Source: Maribellus maritimus
GTDB taxonomy: Bacteria > Bacteroidota > Bacteroidia > Bacteroidales > Prolixibacteraceae
Reading direction: 5' to 3'
Assembly (NCBI RefSeq): GCF_022267315.1
Contig: NZ_JAIKLE010000015.1
Coordinates: 1 to 64,000, forward strand
DNA length: 64,000 bases
Shown piece after piece: positions 54,074-63,270 of this stretch. The stretch's first letter is position 1. Every line of letters starts with the position of its first letter. The position numbers were made by a program, and so were the translations under genes. Under the pieces are notes generated by a model. It saw nothing but the letters and a program-made list of their open reading frames with translations, was not told the origin of the DNA and ran no database searches.

Positions 54074-54621
54074 TCAGGGCAAAACTATAAATAATAAATA
54101 TGTTAAAAATTTATTTTAGAATTTTATTAGAATATTTTAGAAAAATCAGCAAAAGTTTCTTTTTGTGTCAGTATAATTTACCTCTTTGGTCAGAAAGTAT
54201 AATGACATATAATCCTTTGTTTTTGAGAGTTTATGTCAATGTGTGTTTGACAAAGTTTAATCTGAAGGGGTGATTTATATTATTAGAATTTTTTTAGAGA
54301 TTGTTAGAAAAAAGGACGGGGTATAAGATTTTGTTTTTGGGTAACAATTTTACTGTTTTGATTGTTGAATATATTATAAATTGAGGTAATAGAGCGGTGA
54401 AAGTATTATAAATATTTTTAAAATATTTGTTGAATTTGATGATATAATTAAAGATATTCTATTATCAAAATGAGAATTAATTATCATATTGATCAGGGAG
54501 TATTTTATATGTTTTTATGTAAGTGTTTGATATGGTGGAGATTGATATAATTTTGATTTTTAGTATAGTAATTGTAATCCGATTTGGCATTTAGAAAAAT
54601 TAATAAAAGATTTCTAGTATT
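54074..54621. other. Very AT-rich intergenic stretch
   Basis: About 550 nt with no frame, clearly richer in A and T than its surroundings. Two loosely similar segments occur at 54113-54145 and 54267-54312, both with ATTAGAAT and TTAGAAAAA. Promoters for the DUF4382 gene must be here. Confidence 0.5.
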
Positions 54622-55487
54622 ATGAGAAAACTTAAATTTATTATTATCGGAATAGTAATTAGTAGTATTGCAATGGTAAGTTGTAATAATAACGATGAAA
54701 AAATTTCAATGGATGGTAAAGGGAGGATTAATGTTCATCTTACTGACGCTCCCTTTCCTGTCGATTTAATCAGTCACACTTACGTAACAATTGATAGAGT
54801 CGAAATTCGGCAAAAAACAGAAGTTGATATGGAAGAAAGCGATGACACTTTTTTAGTGCTCAGCGAAGAAACTATGGTTGTTGACTTACTTGAGTTAACC
54901 AATGGAATAACTGAACAAATTGCTTCAGTAGATCTCGAAGCGGGGTATTACGATATGGTAAAGCTTCGTGTTACTGATGCAACAGTTGTTCTTACTAACG
55001 GTTCTGAATTTGAATTAAAAGTACCAAGTGGTTCATCAAGTGGACTAAAAGTGAAAATTCAGCCGGAAATTTATCTTGAAGAGGGTCAAACTTCAGATGT
55101 TTTGCTTGATTTTGATGTAAGCAAATCGTTTGTGGTAAAAGGCTCGTTGGATAATATTAAAGGATTTAACTTTAAACCAGTTGTTCGGGGTGTATACATG
55201 GGAGCCGCCGGACGTATTGAAGGAAATGTAACAGATACGCTTGAAGCACCTCTTGAAGATGTAATGGTGAAAGCCTGGTTAAATTCAGAAATGGAAAATA
55301 GTAATCTGGAAGAAGATTCAACTTATGTGTCTTCGTTTACCGATGAACTTGGCGATTATAAAATCATTGGTCTCCGGGAAGGAACATATACAGTTGTTTG
55401 CGAGATAGAAGGATACGAAGCGATACATTAAATAATGTGCCTGTAATTGCCGGTGAGGCTGTTTCAGTAGATTTTGAATTAAAGTAA
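54622..55487 (+). pseudogene. DUF4382 lipoprotein gene with C-terminal frameshift
   Basis: The open frame 54622-55431 gives a 269-residue lipoprotein (lipobox SIAMVSCNNN). It has a DUF4382 domain (about residues 35-192, INVHLTDAPFPVDLISHTYV, then FNFKPVVRGVY) and a carboxypeptidase-regulatory-like domain (from about 197, GRIEGNVTD) that stops abruptly after EGYEAIH. In another frame the sequence from 55419 continues SDTLNNVPVIAGEAVSVDFELK and stops at 55487, which is the normal end of this domain. One base appears lost near 55417-55422. Because only the last strand is affected, the gene may be a recent mutation, a sequencing error or still partly functional. Homologues are surface lipoproteins of unknown role. 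Confidence 0.8.
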
Positions 55488-55538
55488 TTTTTGGGGTTCT
55501 GGAGATTTGAACAAAGTAGTTCTTACATTTTGTTGAGA

Positions 55539-55587
55539 CCTTGGTATTCAGTTTTTATGTTCATAAATACTGAAGCCAGGGTTTTTT
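55539..55587 (+). terminator. Rho-independent terminator after DUF4382 gene
   Basis: CCTTGG (55539-55544) and TTCAGT (55547-55552) pair with ACTGAA (55569-55574) and CCAGGG (55576-55581), interrupted by a 2-nt/1-nt internal loop. Six T follow (55582-55587). Confidence 0.85.
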
Positions 55588-55645
55588 AATTTTTGTTTTT
55601 TTCATCTATTGGGAAAGTAAATGACCGGATGCGAATGAAATTTTA

Positions 55646-55685
55646 AAGTGTATATTGTACACTTCCGAACATTTAATTATCTTCG
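55646..55685 (+). promoter_or_regulatory. Promoter and palindromic operator of the GH51 cluster
   Basis: AAGTGTA (55646-55652) and TACACTT (55658-55664) form a perfect 7-bp inverted repeat with a 5-nt spacer. A -33 TTG (55655-55657) lies inside it, and 20 nt later TATCTTCG (55678-55685) resembles the -7 element. The start codon at 55704 leaves a leader of about 12 nt. The overlap suggests a repressor site. Confidence 0.55.
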
Positions 55686-55703
55686 CTTTAAATCTTTTGC
55701 CTG

Positions 55704-58301
55704 ATGAAATCAATAAAATTGCCAATTTTTCTTTTATTCATTTATTTATTTTTCTGTAATGCAGCAGGTGCCGACGAACCTGATTCGGCTTACATTTTTG
55801 CTTACACCACAAACAAACAAAATAATACCGCAGGTTTGCACTATGCATGGAGTGTAGATCGTGAAAACTGGTTTGGGATCGGACCGGAGTTTCGCTTTTT
55901 GGCGAGTGATTTTGGTCGATGGGGAACTCAGAAAAAACTTATTAACCCAATTCTGTTTCAAGATGAAAAAGGATTGTATCATTGTTTATGGACATTGAAC
56001 GATGATGTGGGGCAATTTGCACACGCTGCTTCCGAAGATCTTTATCACTGGAAGCGTCAGTCTTATCCTCAGGTAATGAGAAATGGTAATGTCCTGGATT
56101 TGGAAATATCTTCAGACAAAAAAAATAATAGATATTTAATTACCTGGGAAAGTGAAATCGACGGAGAACTCAAAGGATTCAAAACAACCACAGAAGACTT
56201 TAAAATTTATTCTGAAACTACAGGAATTTCAGAAGATGAGCGGTTTGGGCTCCGCGAAACAGTAAGGATTGATGGTGAATTACAAACAGGTACGGTAAAA
56301 AGAGTTTCATGGAAAACGATTGATGGTCTGATAAAATGGTACGAATGGAGCCAGTTTCATAATATGGAGAGGGCAGATAATATGCGTAATGACCAGGAAC
56401 GCTTCAAAGGTCTCAGGAAAGTGGATGCTTCCGTTAAGCTAATACCAGAAAGAAGCAAAAAGATCAGCAATAAGCTGGTTGGAATATTTTTCGAAGATAT
56501 CAGTTATGCCGCTGACGGTGGTTTGTATGCCGAGTTGGTACAGAATCGTGGATTTGAATATGTTCTTAGCGATAAAAGCGGAAACGATCCATCCTGGAAC
56601 AGTTACAAAGCCTGGTCGTTGAATGGAGAAAATGCATCATTTAAGATAGATTCTGTTTCACCCATTCACGAGAATAACAAACATTTTGTTGTGCTTGAAA
56701 TCAGGGAAATTGGTGCTGCGTTGGTTAACGAAGGATTTGACGGGATTGCTGTAAAAGAAGGGAATCGTTATGATTTTTCGGTTTTTGCCAAAATGATAGA
56801 GCCCAAAAAAGGAAAACTGCTTATTCGATTGACCGACGAAAATAATAAGGTAATTGCTGAAACAACAACAAAATCGATTTCGAACACATGGAAAAAATAT
56901 GAAGCTGTTCTCACTGCAAACAAAACGGTCGATAATGCGAAATTAGAAGTCGTTCCTGAGTTTACCGGGGAAGTTGCTTTGGATATGATTTCTCTTTTTC
57001 CGCAAAATACTTTTAAAGGGAGAAAAAATGGTTTGCGAGAAGACCTGGCACAGGCCATAGCAGATATCCATCCAAAGTTTGTCCGTTTTCCTGGTGGATG
57101 TGTAGCTCATGGCGACGGGCTTCATAACATGTATCGCTGGAATTACACAGTTGGGCCGCTGGAAACACGGGTTCCGCAACGAAATATTTGGAACTATCAT
57201 CAGTCAGCAGGTTTGGGGTATTTTGAATACTTTCAATTTTGCGAAGATATTGGGGCTGAGCCTCTACCTGTATTGCCGGCAGGAGTGCCTTGCCAGAATT
57301 CGGGAACTTGCGGACATGGTCAACAAGGGGGGATTCCTATGGCCGAAATGGATGAATATGTGCAGGAAGTACTTGATTTGATTGAATGGGCCAACGGAGA
57401 CAAAAATACAAAGTGGGGCAGAATTCGCGCTGAAGCTGGTCATCCGGAGCCTTTTAACTTAAAATATATCGGTATTGGAAATGAAGATTTAATAACTGAT
57501 ATATTTGAAGAGAGATTCACCATGATTTTTAATGCCCTCAGAGAGAAGTATCCGGAAATAGTTGTGATAGGAACCGTTGGTCCTTTTTATACCGGGACTG
57601 ATTATGAGGAGGGCTGGGACATTGCGACCAAACTTCAGATACCAATGGTTGATGAACATTATTACCAACCTCCTGGCTGGTTTATTCATAACCAGGATTT
57701 TTATGACCGCTACGATCGCTCAAAATCAAAAGTGTATTTGGGAGAATATGCAGCACACTTACCCGGAAGGCCGAACAATATCGAAACAGCACTGTCCGAA
57801 GCCTTGTACATGACAGCTCTTGAAAGAAACGGTGATATCGTGGAAATGTCATCGTATGCACCACTACTTGCCAAGGAAGGACACATAAACTGGGATCCGG
57901 ATCTTATTTATTTCAATAATACCGAAGTAAAACCAACTGTTGGATATTATGTACAAAAGCTTTTCGGACAAAACTCGGGTGAAACTTATATTCCTGCAGA
58001 AATTCGGTTATCTGAAAATAGGGAAGATATAAAAAAACGAGTTGCTATTTCAGTGGTTCAGGATAAAGCAACAAAAGATATAATTGTAAAACTGGTTAAT
58101 TTATTGCCCGCAGAAGTAAATGCAAATATGGATTTTACAGACATTAATATTGGTGATTCTGAGGCTCTTTTAACTGTTTTAAAAGGAAAACCAGAAGATG
58201 CAAGTGCAGTGCCTTCAATCACTGGGATTTCAGTAGATTCTGAGTTTGAGTACAAATTGCCAGGGTATTCACTTTCGGTAATCAGAGTGAAAATCAATTG
58301 A
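55704..58301 (+). CDS. GH51-type alpha-L-arabinofuranosidase with N-terminal propeller-like domain
   Basis: This 865-residue secreted enzyme (signal peptide to about residue 23) has two parts. Residues about 25-240 (YIFAYTTNKQNNTAGLHYAWS, FQDEKGLYHCLWTLND, FAHAASEDLYHWKRQSYP) resemble the five-bladed propeller of GH43-like proteins. Residues about 245-865 are the GH51 catalytic module with its inserted carbohydrate-binding-like domain (about 295-435). The acid/base is E594 in GIGNEDL and the nucleophile E681 in YLGEYAAHLP; FRFPGG-like VRFPGGCVAHG is also present. It should release alpha-L-arabinofuranose from arabinan or arabinogalactan side chains. The propeller may bind substrate or act itself; its catalytic acids are not obvious. 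Confidence 0.9.
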   Translation: MKSIKLPIFLLFIYLFFCNAAGADEPDSAYIFAYTTNKQNNTAGLHYAWSVDRENWFGIGPEFRFLASDFGRWGTQKKLINPILFQDEKGLYHCLWTLNDDVGQFAHAASEDLYHWKRQSYPQVMRNGNVLDLEISSDKKNNRYLITWESEIDGELKGFKTTTEDFKIYSETTGISEDERFGLRETVRIDGELQTGTVKRVSWKTIDGLIKWYEWSQFHNMERADNMRNDQERFKGLRKVDASVKLIPERSKKISNKLVGIFFEDISYAADGGLYAELVQNRGFEYVLSDKSGNDPSWNSYKAWSLNGENASFKIDSVSPIHENNKHFVVLEIREIGAALVNEGFDGIAVKEGNRYDFSVFAKMIEPKKGKLLIRLTDENNKVIAETTTKSISNTWKKYEAVLTANKTVDNAKLEVVPEFTGEVALDMISLFPQNTFKGRKNGLREDLAQAIADIHPKFVRFPGGCVAHGDGLHNMYRWNYTVGPLETRVPQRNIWNYHQSAGLGYFEYFQFCEDIGAEPLPVLPAGVPCQNSGTCGHGQQGGIPMAEMDEYVQEVLDLIEWANGDKNTKWGRIRAEAGHPEPFNLKYIGIGNEDLITDIFEERFTMIFNALREKYPEIVVIGTVGPFYTGTDYEEGWDIATKLQIPMVDEHYYQPPGWFIHNQDFYDRYDRSKSKVYLGEYAAHLPGRPNNIETALSEALYMTALERNGDIVEMSSYAPLLAKEGHINWDPDLIYFNNTEVKPTVGYYVQKLFGQNSGETYIPAEIRLSENREDIKKRVAISVVQDKATKDIIVKLVNLLPAEVNANMDFTDINIGDSEALLTVLKGKPEDASAVPSITGISVDSEFEYKLPGYSLSVIRVKIN

Positions 58302-58427
58302 ACTAGAAACATCAAAGAACTAAAACTATAAGACAATTATTATAAAGGATAAGAAAGAAATACTCTTGTAAAAAAAATAGTACAAAGGAATTTAGTATTA
58401 TAAAAATACCAATCTAAACCGAAAATA

Positions 58428-60512
58428 ATGAAACGCATATTTATAATTATTGCTGTCCTTGTATCAAGTCATGTATTTTCGCAAGTTCAGTTTGATAATA
58501 TCCTCTACGGCGTAGCGTATTACCACGAATACATGCCATCAGACCGACTGGATGAAGATGTTAAAATGATGAAAGAGGCAGGTATTTCAGTCGTGCGCGT
58601 AGGGGAATCTACCTGGAGTTTATTTGAACCTCGCGAAGGTGAATTTGAGTTTGCCTGGATGGACAGAATAATCGACAAATTTTACGATGCCGGTATAAAA
58701 GTTATTCTCGGAACACCAACTTATTCGATTCCTGCCTGGTTGTGGCATAAACATCCGGAAGTTCTGCTGGAATACCAAAATGGAGGAAAAGCTTATTATG
58801 GTATTCGCCAAAATATGGATATCACAAACCCAACGTATTTGTTTTACAGTGAGCGGATTATCCGTAAAATGATGGAGCACTATGCACAACATCCGGGAAT
58901 AATTGGCTACCAGGTTGATAACGAAACCACGTCAAGGGGTGTGAACAATTATGATTTTCAGGTGGGTTTTGTAAATTATCTGAAAAAGAAGTTTGATACG
59001 ACTGAAAATCTCAATAAAATATGGGGTTTAAACTATTGGGGAATGACCATTGACGGATGGGAAGAACTAGCTCCTCGTGATGGAATCACGAATACAGGTT
59101 ATAAACTCGAATGGGAGCGATACAACCGGAAAGCTGTTGCCGATTTTTTAAAATGGCAATCGGAGATCGTTCGGGAATATAAACGCGACGACCAATTTAT
59201 TACTCAATGTTTTATGCCAGCAGTTCAGGATGTCGAACAACATGAGTCTTCAGAATTGATGGATCTTATGGCTGTAAATGTGTATCACGACCAGCAGGAT
59301 GATTTAACCGGAAATGAGATTGCTTTTGCCGGAGACTATTTTAGATCGGTGAAACATAAAAATTATTTGGTAACAGAAACAAACGCGCAAACCATTGGGT
59401 GGAACTCGCGTATTCAGCAGCCACCTTATCCGGGGCAGATGCGACAAAATGTTTATGCTCATATTGGTTCCGGAGCAAATATGGTTGAATACTGGCACTG
59501 GCATTCTATCCATTACGGACAGGAGATTTACTGGAAGGGAGTGCTTTCGCATGATTTGCAGCCCAACAGGGCTTATGCCGAAGTATCAAAAACAGCACAT
59601 GAACTGGAACGCATAGGTGAAAAACTGGTGAACCTGAAAAAGAAAAATGAAGTGGCTATTCTGTATAGTCATGATTCGAATAATGCCCTTAATATCATGC
59701 CCTTTGATCAAGGGGGGAATGCCTGGGGAAGCACCAATAATAACTTTTATACCAATAACCTGGTAAAACAATTTCATAAAATTTTATACAAGAATAATGT
59801 TGGTGTGGATTTTATTTTTTCCGAAGATCCTGAATTTGAAAAATACAGCCTGGTAATTATTCCTTCATTATATATAGCAAGCGATAAACTTCTTGAACAA
59901 ATAAGTGATTTTATAAAAAATGGAGGACATATTGTTATGCAATTTAAAAGTGGATTCTGCGATGAAAATTCGATGGTTCGCCCCATGTTGGCTCCCGGTC
60001 CTCTTCGTGAAGCGTGCGGGTTTTATTATCAGGAATTTACCAACTTCAAAGAAATGAGCTTAAAGGATGATCCTTTCAAAGTAGGAAATACAGAAAATAA
60101 AGTAAACACATGGGCTGAATATATTATTCCTGAAACGGCCCAACCACTGGCCTTTTACAAGCACTGGTTTTTCGAAAATTTTCCGGCAATAACCATTAAT
60201 AATTTTGGTGAAGGGACATTGCTTTATGAAGGCTGTATGGTTTCTGATTCTATTCAGGAGAAAATATTGATGGATGCCGTTAAACGTTCCGGGATACGAA
60301 CTCCTGATCAGGATAGTCACTGGCCGCTAATTACAAAATCAGGAACAAATAACGATGGCAAAACTACCCGGTATTATTATAATTATTCATCTCAGCCAGC
60401 TACGTTTTTGTATCCTTACAAGGGAGGTGTTGAGCTTATTTCGGGCAAAAAAGTAGGAGGACAGGAAGAACTGACAATTAACCCATGGGATTTACTCATC
60501 ATTGAAGAATAG
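58428..60512 (+). CDS. GH42 beta-galactosidase
   Basis: This 694-residue secreted enzyme has a signal peptide (to about residue 19, HVFSQ) and the GH42 layout: a TIM barrel (about 25-400), a trimerisation/glutamine-amidotransferase-like domain (about 410-620) and a small C-terminal beta domain. The acid/base is E166 in QVDNETTSRG and the nucleophile E317 in LVTETNAQT. GVAYYHEYMPSDRLDEDVKM and VGESTWSLFEPREGEFEF are family signatures. It should split beta-linked galactose, often beta-1,3 or beta-1,6 in arabinogalactan. An exported GH42 is less common than a cytoplasmic one and fits periplasmic use. It lies 126 nt after the GH51 gene and 14 nt before GH127. Confidence 0.94.
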   Translation: MKRIFIIIAVLVSSHVFSQVQFDNILYGVAYYHEYMPSDRLDEDVKMMKEAGISVVRVGESTWSLFEPREGEFEFAWMDRIIDKFYDAGIKVILGTPTYSIPAWLWHKHPEVLLEYQNGGKAYYGIRQNMDITNPTYLFYSERIIRKMMEHYAQHPGIIGYQVDNETTSRGVNNYDFQVGFVNYLKKKFDTTENLNKIWGLNYWGMTIDGWEELAPRDGITNTGYKLEWERYNRKAVADFLKWQSEIVREYKRDDQFITQCFMPAVQDVEQHESSELMDLMAVNVYHDQQDDLTGNEIAFAGDYFRSVKHKNYLVTETNAQTIGWNSRIQQPPYPGQMRQNVYAHIGSGANMVEYWHWHSIHYGQEIYWKGVLSHDLQPNRAYAEVSKTAHELERIGEKLVNLKKKNEVAILYSHDSNNALNIMPFDQGGNAWGSTNNNFYTNNLVKQFHKILYKNNVGVDFIFSEDPEFEKYSLVIIPSLYIASDKLLEQISDFIKNGGHIVMQFKSGFCDENSMVRPMLAPGPLREACGFYYQEFTNFKEMSLKDDPFKVGNTENKVNTWAEYIIPETAQPLAFYKHWFFENFPAITINNFGEGTLLYEGCMVSDSIQEKILMDAVKRSGIRTPDQDSHWPLITKSGTNNDGKTTRYYYNYSSQPATFLYPYKGGVELISGKKVGGQEELTINPWDLLIIEE

Positions 60513-60526
60513 TAAAAATAAATACA

Positions 60527-62485
60527 ATGAAGAAACATTATTATCTAATAATTCTATTGATTTTGTTTTTTGCGGGTTGTTCAACACCAAAGGAAGAACC
60601 GGTTCAAAAACATGCCGACTATCCCATTAGTGGAGTTCCTTTTAGCAAAGTTCATATCAAAGATAATTTTTGGTTGCCAAAGATTGAAACGAACCGAACA
60701 ACTACCATTCCGTCATCTTTTCAGAAGTGTGAAGAAACAGGCCGTCTTGATAATTTCCTCATTGCCGGTGGAAAAATGGAGGGTTCAGTAAAAGGTGAAA
60801 TGCCTTTTGATGATACCGATGTATATAAAATAATTGAAGGTGCATCTTATTCAATGAGTACAATTCCGGATTCCAAACTGGATGCTTACGTTGATTCGCT
60901 GATTGATATTATTGCAATAGGGCAGGAAGAAGATGGCTATTTAACTACCTACAAAACTATTGATACAACCAAAGCTCCGGCAGGCTGGTGTCCGCCGGGA
61001 GGAAGATGGCAAAATCTTTCGTGCAGCCACGAGTTGTACAATAGCGGGCATATGTTTGAAGCCGCGGTTGCACATTATCTTGCAACCGGGAAAAGAAGTT
61101 TTCTGAATATTGCCACAAAAAACGCCGACCTCCTGGTTTCTGTTTTTGGAGCCGGGAAAAACGAAGAGGTGCCCGGTCATCAGATCGTGGAAACCGGATT
61201 AATAAAACTTTATCTGGTTACCGGGAAAAAAGAGTACCTCGACTTATCTCGTCATTTCCTTGACACCAGAGGCGACGGCAGCAAGCGTGAACTATGGGGG
61301 CCGTATAACCAGGATCATAAACCTGTGACGGAACAGGATGAGGCAGTTGGACACGCTGTACGTGCCGGATATATGTACGCAGGAATGACAGATATTGCAG
61401 CGCTGTATAACGATGAAGCATATGAAAATGCTGTAGATAAGATTTGGGAGAATGTGGTTACAAAAAAGATATACATCACCGGAGGAATTGGTTCGTTACA
61501 CGACGGAGAAGCTTTTGGCGAAAACTACGAATTGCCAAATTTAACTGCGTACAATGAAACCTGTGCAGCCATAGCAAATGTCTATTGGAATTACAGGATG
61601 TTTTTACTTCATGGCGATTCAAAATATATTGATGTTCTTGAGCGGAGTCTTTATAATGGTGTAATTTCCGGCGTTGCGCTCGACGGGAAAACTTTTTTTT
61701 ATCCCAATCCGTTGCAATGCGATATGCACTATCATTTTAACAGTGGTGGCAGTTTAACCCGCGAACCCTGGTTCGACTGCTCGTGTTGCCCCACAAACCT
61801 GTGTCGGTTTATGCCATCCGTTCCCGGCTACATTTATGCGCATAAAGCCGACGATTTGTATGTTAATCTTTATGTTCAAAGTTCAACGGAAGTGCAGTTG
61901 GATAATGGTTTGGTGAAAGTGGAACAAAAAACAGAATATCCTTGGGAGGGCGATGTAGAATTGACCATTTTGCCCCAGAAAAAATCTGAGTTTACAATTA
62001 AATTGAGAATCCCGGGTTGGTCAATAAATCAACCACTCCCGGGAGACCTGTATTTTTATTTGGATCCCTTGGAAAATAAACCGGTAATAACTGTTAACGG
62101 AGAGAAAGTAAATTACGATGTAGAAAAAGGGTATGCCGTTTTAACACGTGAGTGGGAGTCAAATAATAAAGTCGAAATTTTTCTTCCTATGGAAGTGAAA
62201 AAAGTTAGCGCAAATGAAAAAGTTAAGGATGACTTGGGGAAACTGGCAATTGAACGCGGACCAATTGTTTATTGTGTTGAAGAAAAAGACAACCCGAATA
62301 TCGAAGAACTGCAGATCTCTGAAAATACCCAGTTTGCGTCAAGCTTTAATCCGGAGTTGCTGAACGGTGTAGAAGTTATTAATGCTTCAGGTACTTCTTC
62401 AAATGAAGTCTTTAAGGCAATTCCATATTATGTTTGGAATAACCGGGGTGCAAACAAAATGAGTGTTTGGCTGAGTGAAAATTGA
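60527..62485 (+). CDS. GH127 beta-L-arabinofuranosidase-like enzyme
   Basis: This 652-residue lipoprotein (lipobox FFAGCSTP near residue 18) has the GH127 (alpha/alpha) barrel with C-terminal beta domains. The zinc and catalytic set known from HypBA1 is intact: E328 (GEAFGE), E344 and C346 (NETCAA), and C420-C421 in DCSCCPTN. The spacing between these residues is close to that of HypBA1. Such enzymes remove beta-L-arabinofuranose with a zinc-bound cysteine nucleophile. Some marine GH127 members instead act on 3,6-anhydrogalactose in carrageenan, which matters here because of the sulfatase PUL. It is the last gene of the GH51-GH42-GH127 set. Confidence 0.94.
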   Translation: MKKHYYLIILLILFFAGCSTPKEEPVQKHADYPISGVPFSKVHIKDNFWLPKIETNRTTTIPSSFQKCEETGRLDNFLIAGGKMEGSVKGEMPFDDTDVYKIIEGASYSMSTIPDSKLDAYVDSLIDIIAIGQEEDGYLTTYKTIDTTKAPAGWCPPGGRWQNLSCSHELYNSGHMFEAAVAHYLATGKRSFLNIATKNADLLVSVFGAGKNEEVPGHQIVETGLIKLYLVTGKKEYLDLSRHFLDTRGDGSKRELWGPYNQDHKPVTEQDEAVGHAVRAGYMYAGMTDIAALYNDEAYENAVDKIWENVVTKKIYITGGIGSLHDGEAFGENYELPNLTAYNETCAAIANVYWNYRMFLLHGDSKYIDVLERSLYNGVISGVALDGKTFFYPNPLQCDMHYHFNSGGSLTREPWFDCSCCPTNLCRFMPSVPGYIYAHKADDLYVNLYVQSSTEVQLDNGLVKVEQKTEYPWEGDVELTILPQKKSEFTIKLRIPGWSINQPLPGDLYFYLDPLENKPVITVNGEKVNYDVEKGYAVLTREWESNNKVEIFLPMEVKKVSANEKVKDDLGKLAIERGPIVYCVEEKDNPNIEELQISENTQFASSFNPELLNGVEVINASGTSSNEVFKAIPYYVWNNRGANKMSVWLSEN

Positions 62486-62506
62486 AATCGGCTCTTAATT
62501 GGTTGT

Positions 62507-62525
62507 AAAAGCAGTGGCTTTTTTT
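62507..62525 (+). terminator. Weak Rho-independent terminator after GH127 gene
   Basis: AAAAGC (62507-62512) pairs with GCTTTT (62517-62522) over a 4-nt loop, followed by T to 62525. The stem is short and has only two G-C pairs. Confidence 0.4.
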
Positions 62526-62606
62526 AAAACTCAATTTTTTTCTGAACGTGTATTGGTTGGATGTTAACTTTTTATGAAATAAATGTAAAAAGTACGTTTT
62601 TTATTT

Positions 62607-62614
62607 TAAATTTG
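62607..62614 (+). promoter_or_regulatory. -7-like element at the third sigma gene
   Basis: TAAATTTG matches TAnnTTTG but lies only 6 nt before the ATG at 62620. If it is used, the transcript would be leaderless or nearly so. Confidence 0.3.
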
Positions 62615-62619
62615 ACTTG

Positions 62620-63222
62620 ATGTTCGATGTTCAGATAAAAAGGAGACTTAAGAACGGAGATCCAAGTGCCTACAAAGAGGTTTTCCGTTTATTGTATCCT
62701 CGTTTGAAGGGATATTGCAGACTATTTATTACCGATGAACATGAAGCAGAGGATATTATTCAGGAAGGTTTTTTAACACTTTGGGAAAAACGAGATAAAA
62801 TTCAACCCGAAAATTCAGTCGAGAGTCTTTTGTTTGTAATGGTTCGAAATCGTTGTCTGAACCGAATAAAAAAACAAAAGCTCGAAGAAATCAACGCAGA
62901 TATAGAGACAAATATCCCAAGTGAGGCTCAATTTTTATATCAGATAGATTTTTCCGGAAAAGAGGACAAAAGCCTCGAAGAGTTGATGATTGAATCTTTT
63001 CAGCAGGCGGTTGATGAACTCCCGGAAAAAATGAAATTTGTCTATAAGAAATGTAAAATTGAAGGAAGAAAGCAAAAGGAGATTGCTGAAGAGCTCGGGG
63101 TAACTGTAAAAGCCATTGAAAAACACATTTCGAAAGCAAAACACAATATCAGAGAAAAATTGCTGTTTCAGTATCCATCAATGGTTTTACTCATCTCTTT
63201 GTTGATCGATAATTTGAAATAA
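62620..63222 (+). CDS. ECF sigma-70 factor with non-FecR partner
   Basis: This 200-residue sigma factor has region 2 at about residues 15-85 (EAEDIIQEGFLTLWEKRDKI, ESLLFVMVRNRCLNRIK) and region 4 at about 125-185 (LPEKMKFVYKKCKIEGRKQK, then AEELGVTVKAIEKHISKAK). It belongs to the Bacteroidota PUL-type ECF group. The ATG at 62620 is chosen over a TTG one codon earlier. Unlike the two other sigma genes here, it is followed by a small Tat-signal protein gene and not by fecR, and no susC follows within the window. It may respond to a different kind of signal, or its FecR may lie further right. Confidence 0.9.
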   Translation: MFDVQIKRRLKNGDPSAYKEVFRLLYPRLKGYCRLFITDEHEAEDIIQEGFLTLWEKRDKIQPENSVESLLFVMVRNRCLNRIKKQKLEEINADIETNIPSEAQFLYQIDFSGKEDKSLEELMIESFQQAVDELPEKMKFVYKKCKIEGRKQKEIAEELGVTVKAIEKHISKAKHNIREKLLFQYPSMVLLISLLIDNLK

Positions 63223-63270
63223 TCGCAGGTAGTAAAATATAATATATATGCTAAAGTATATTCCCTGAAA

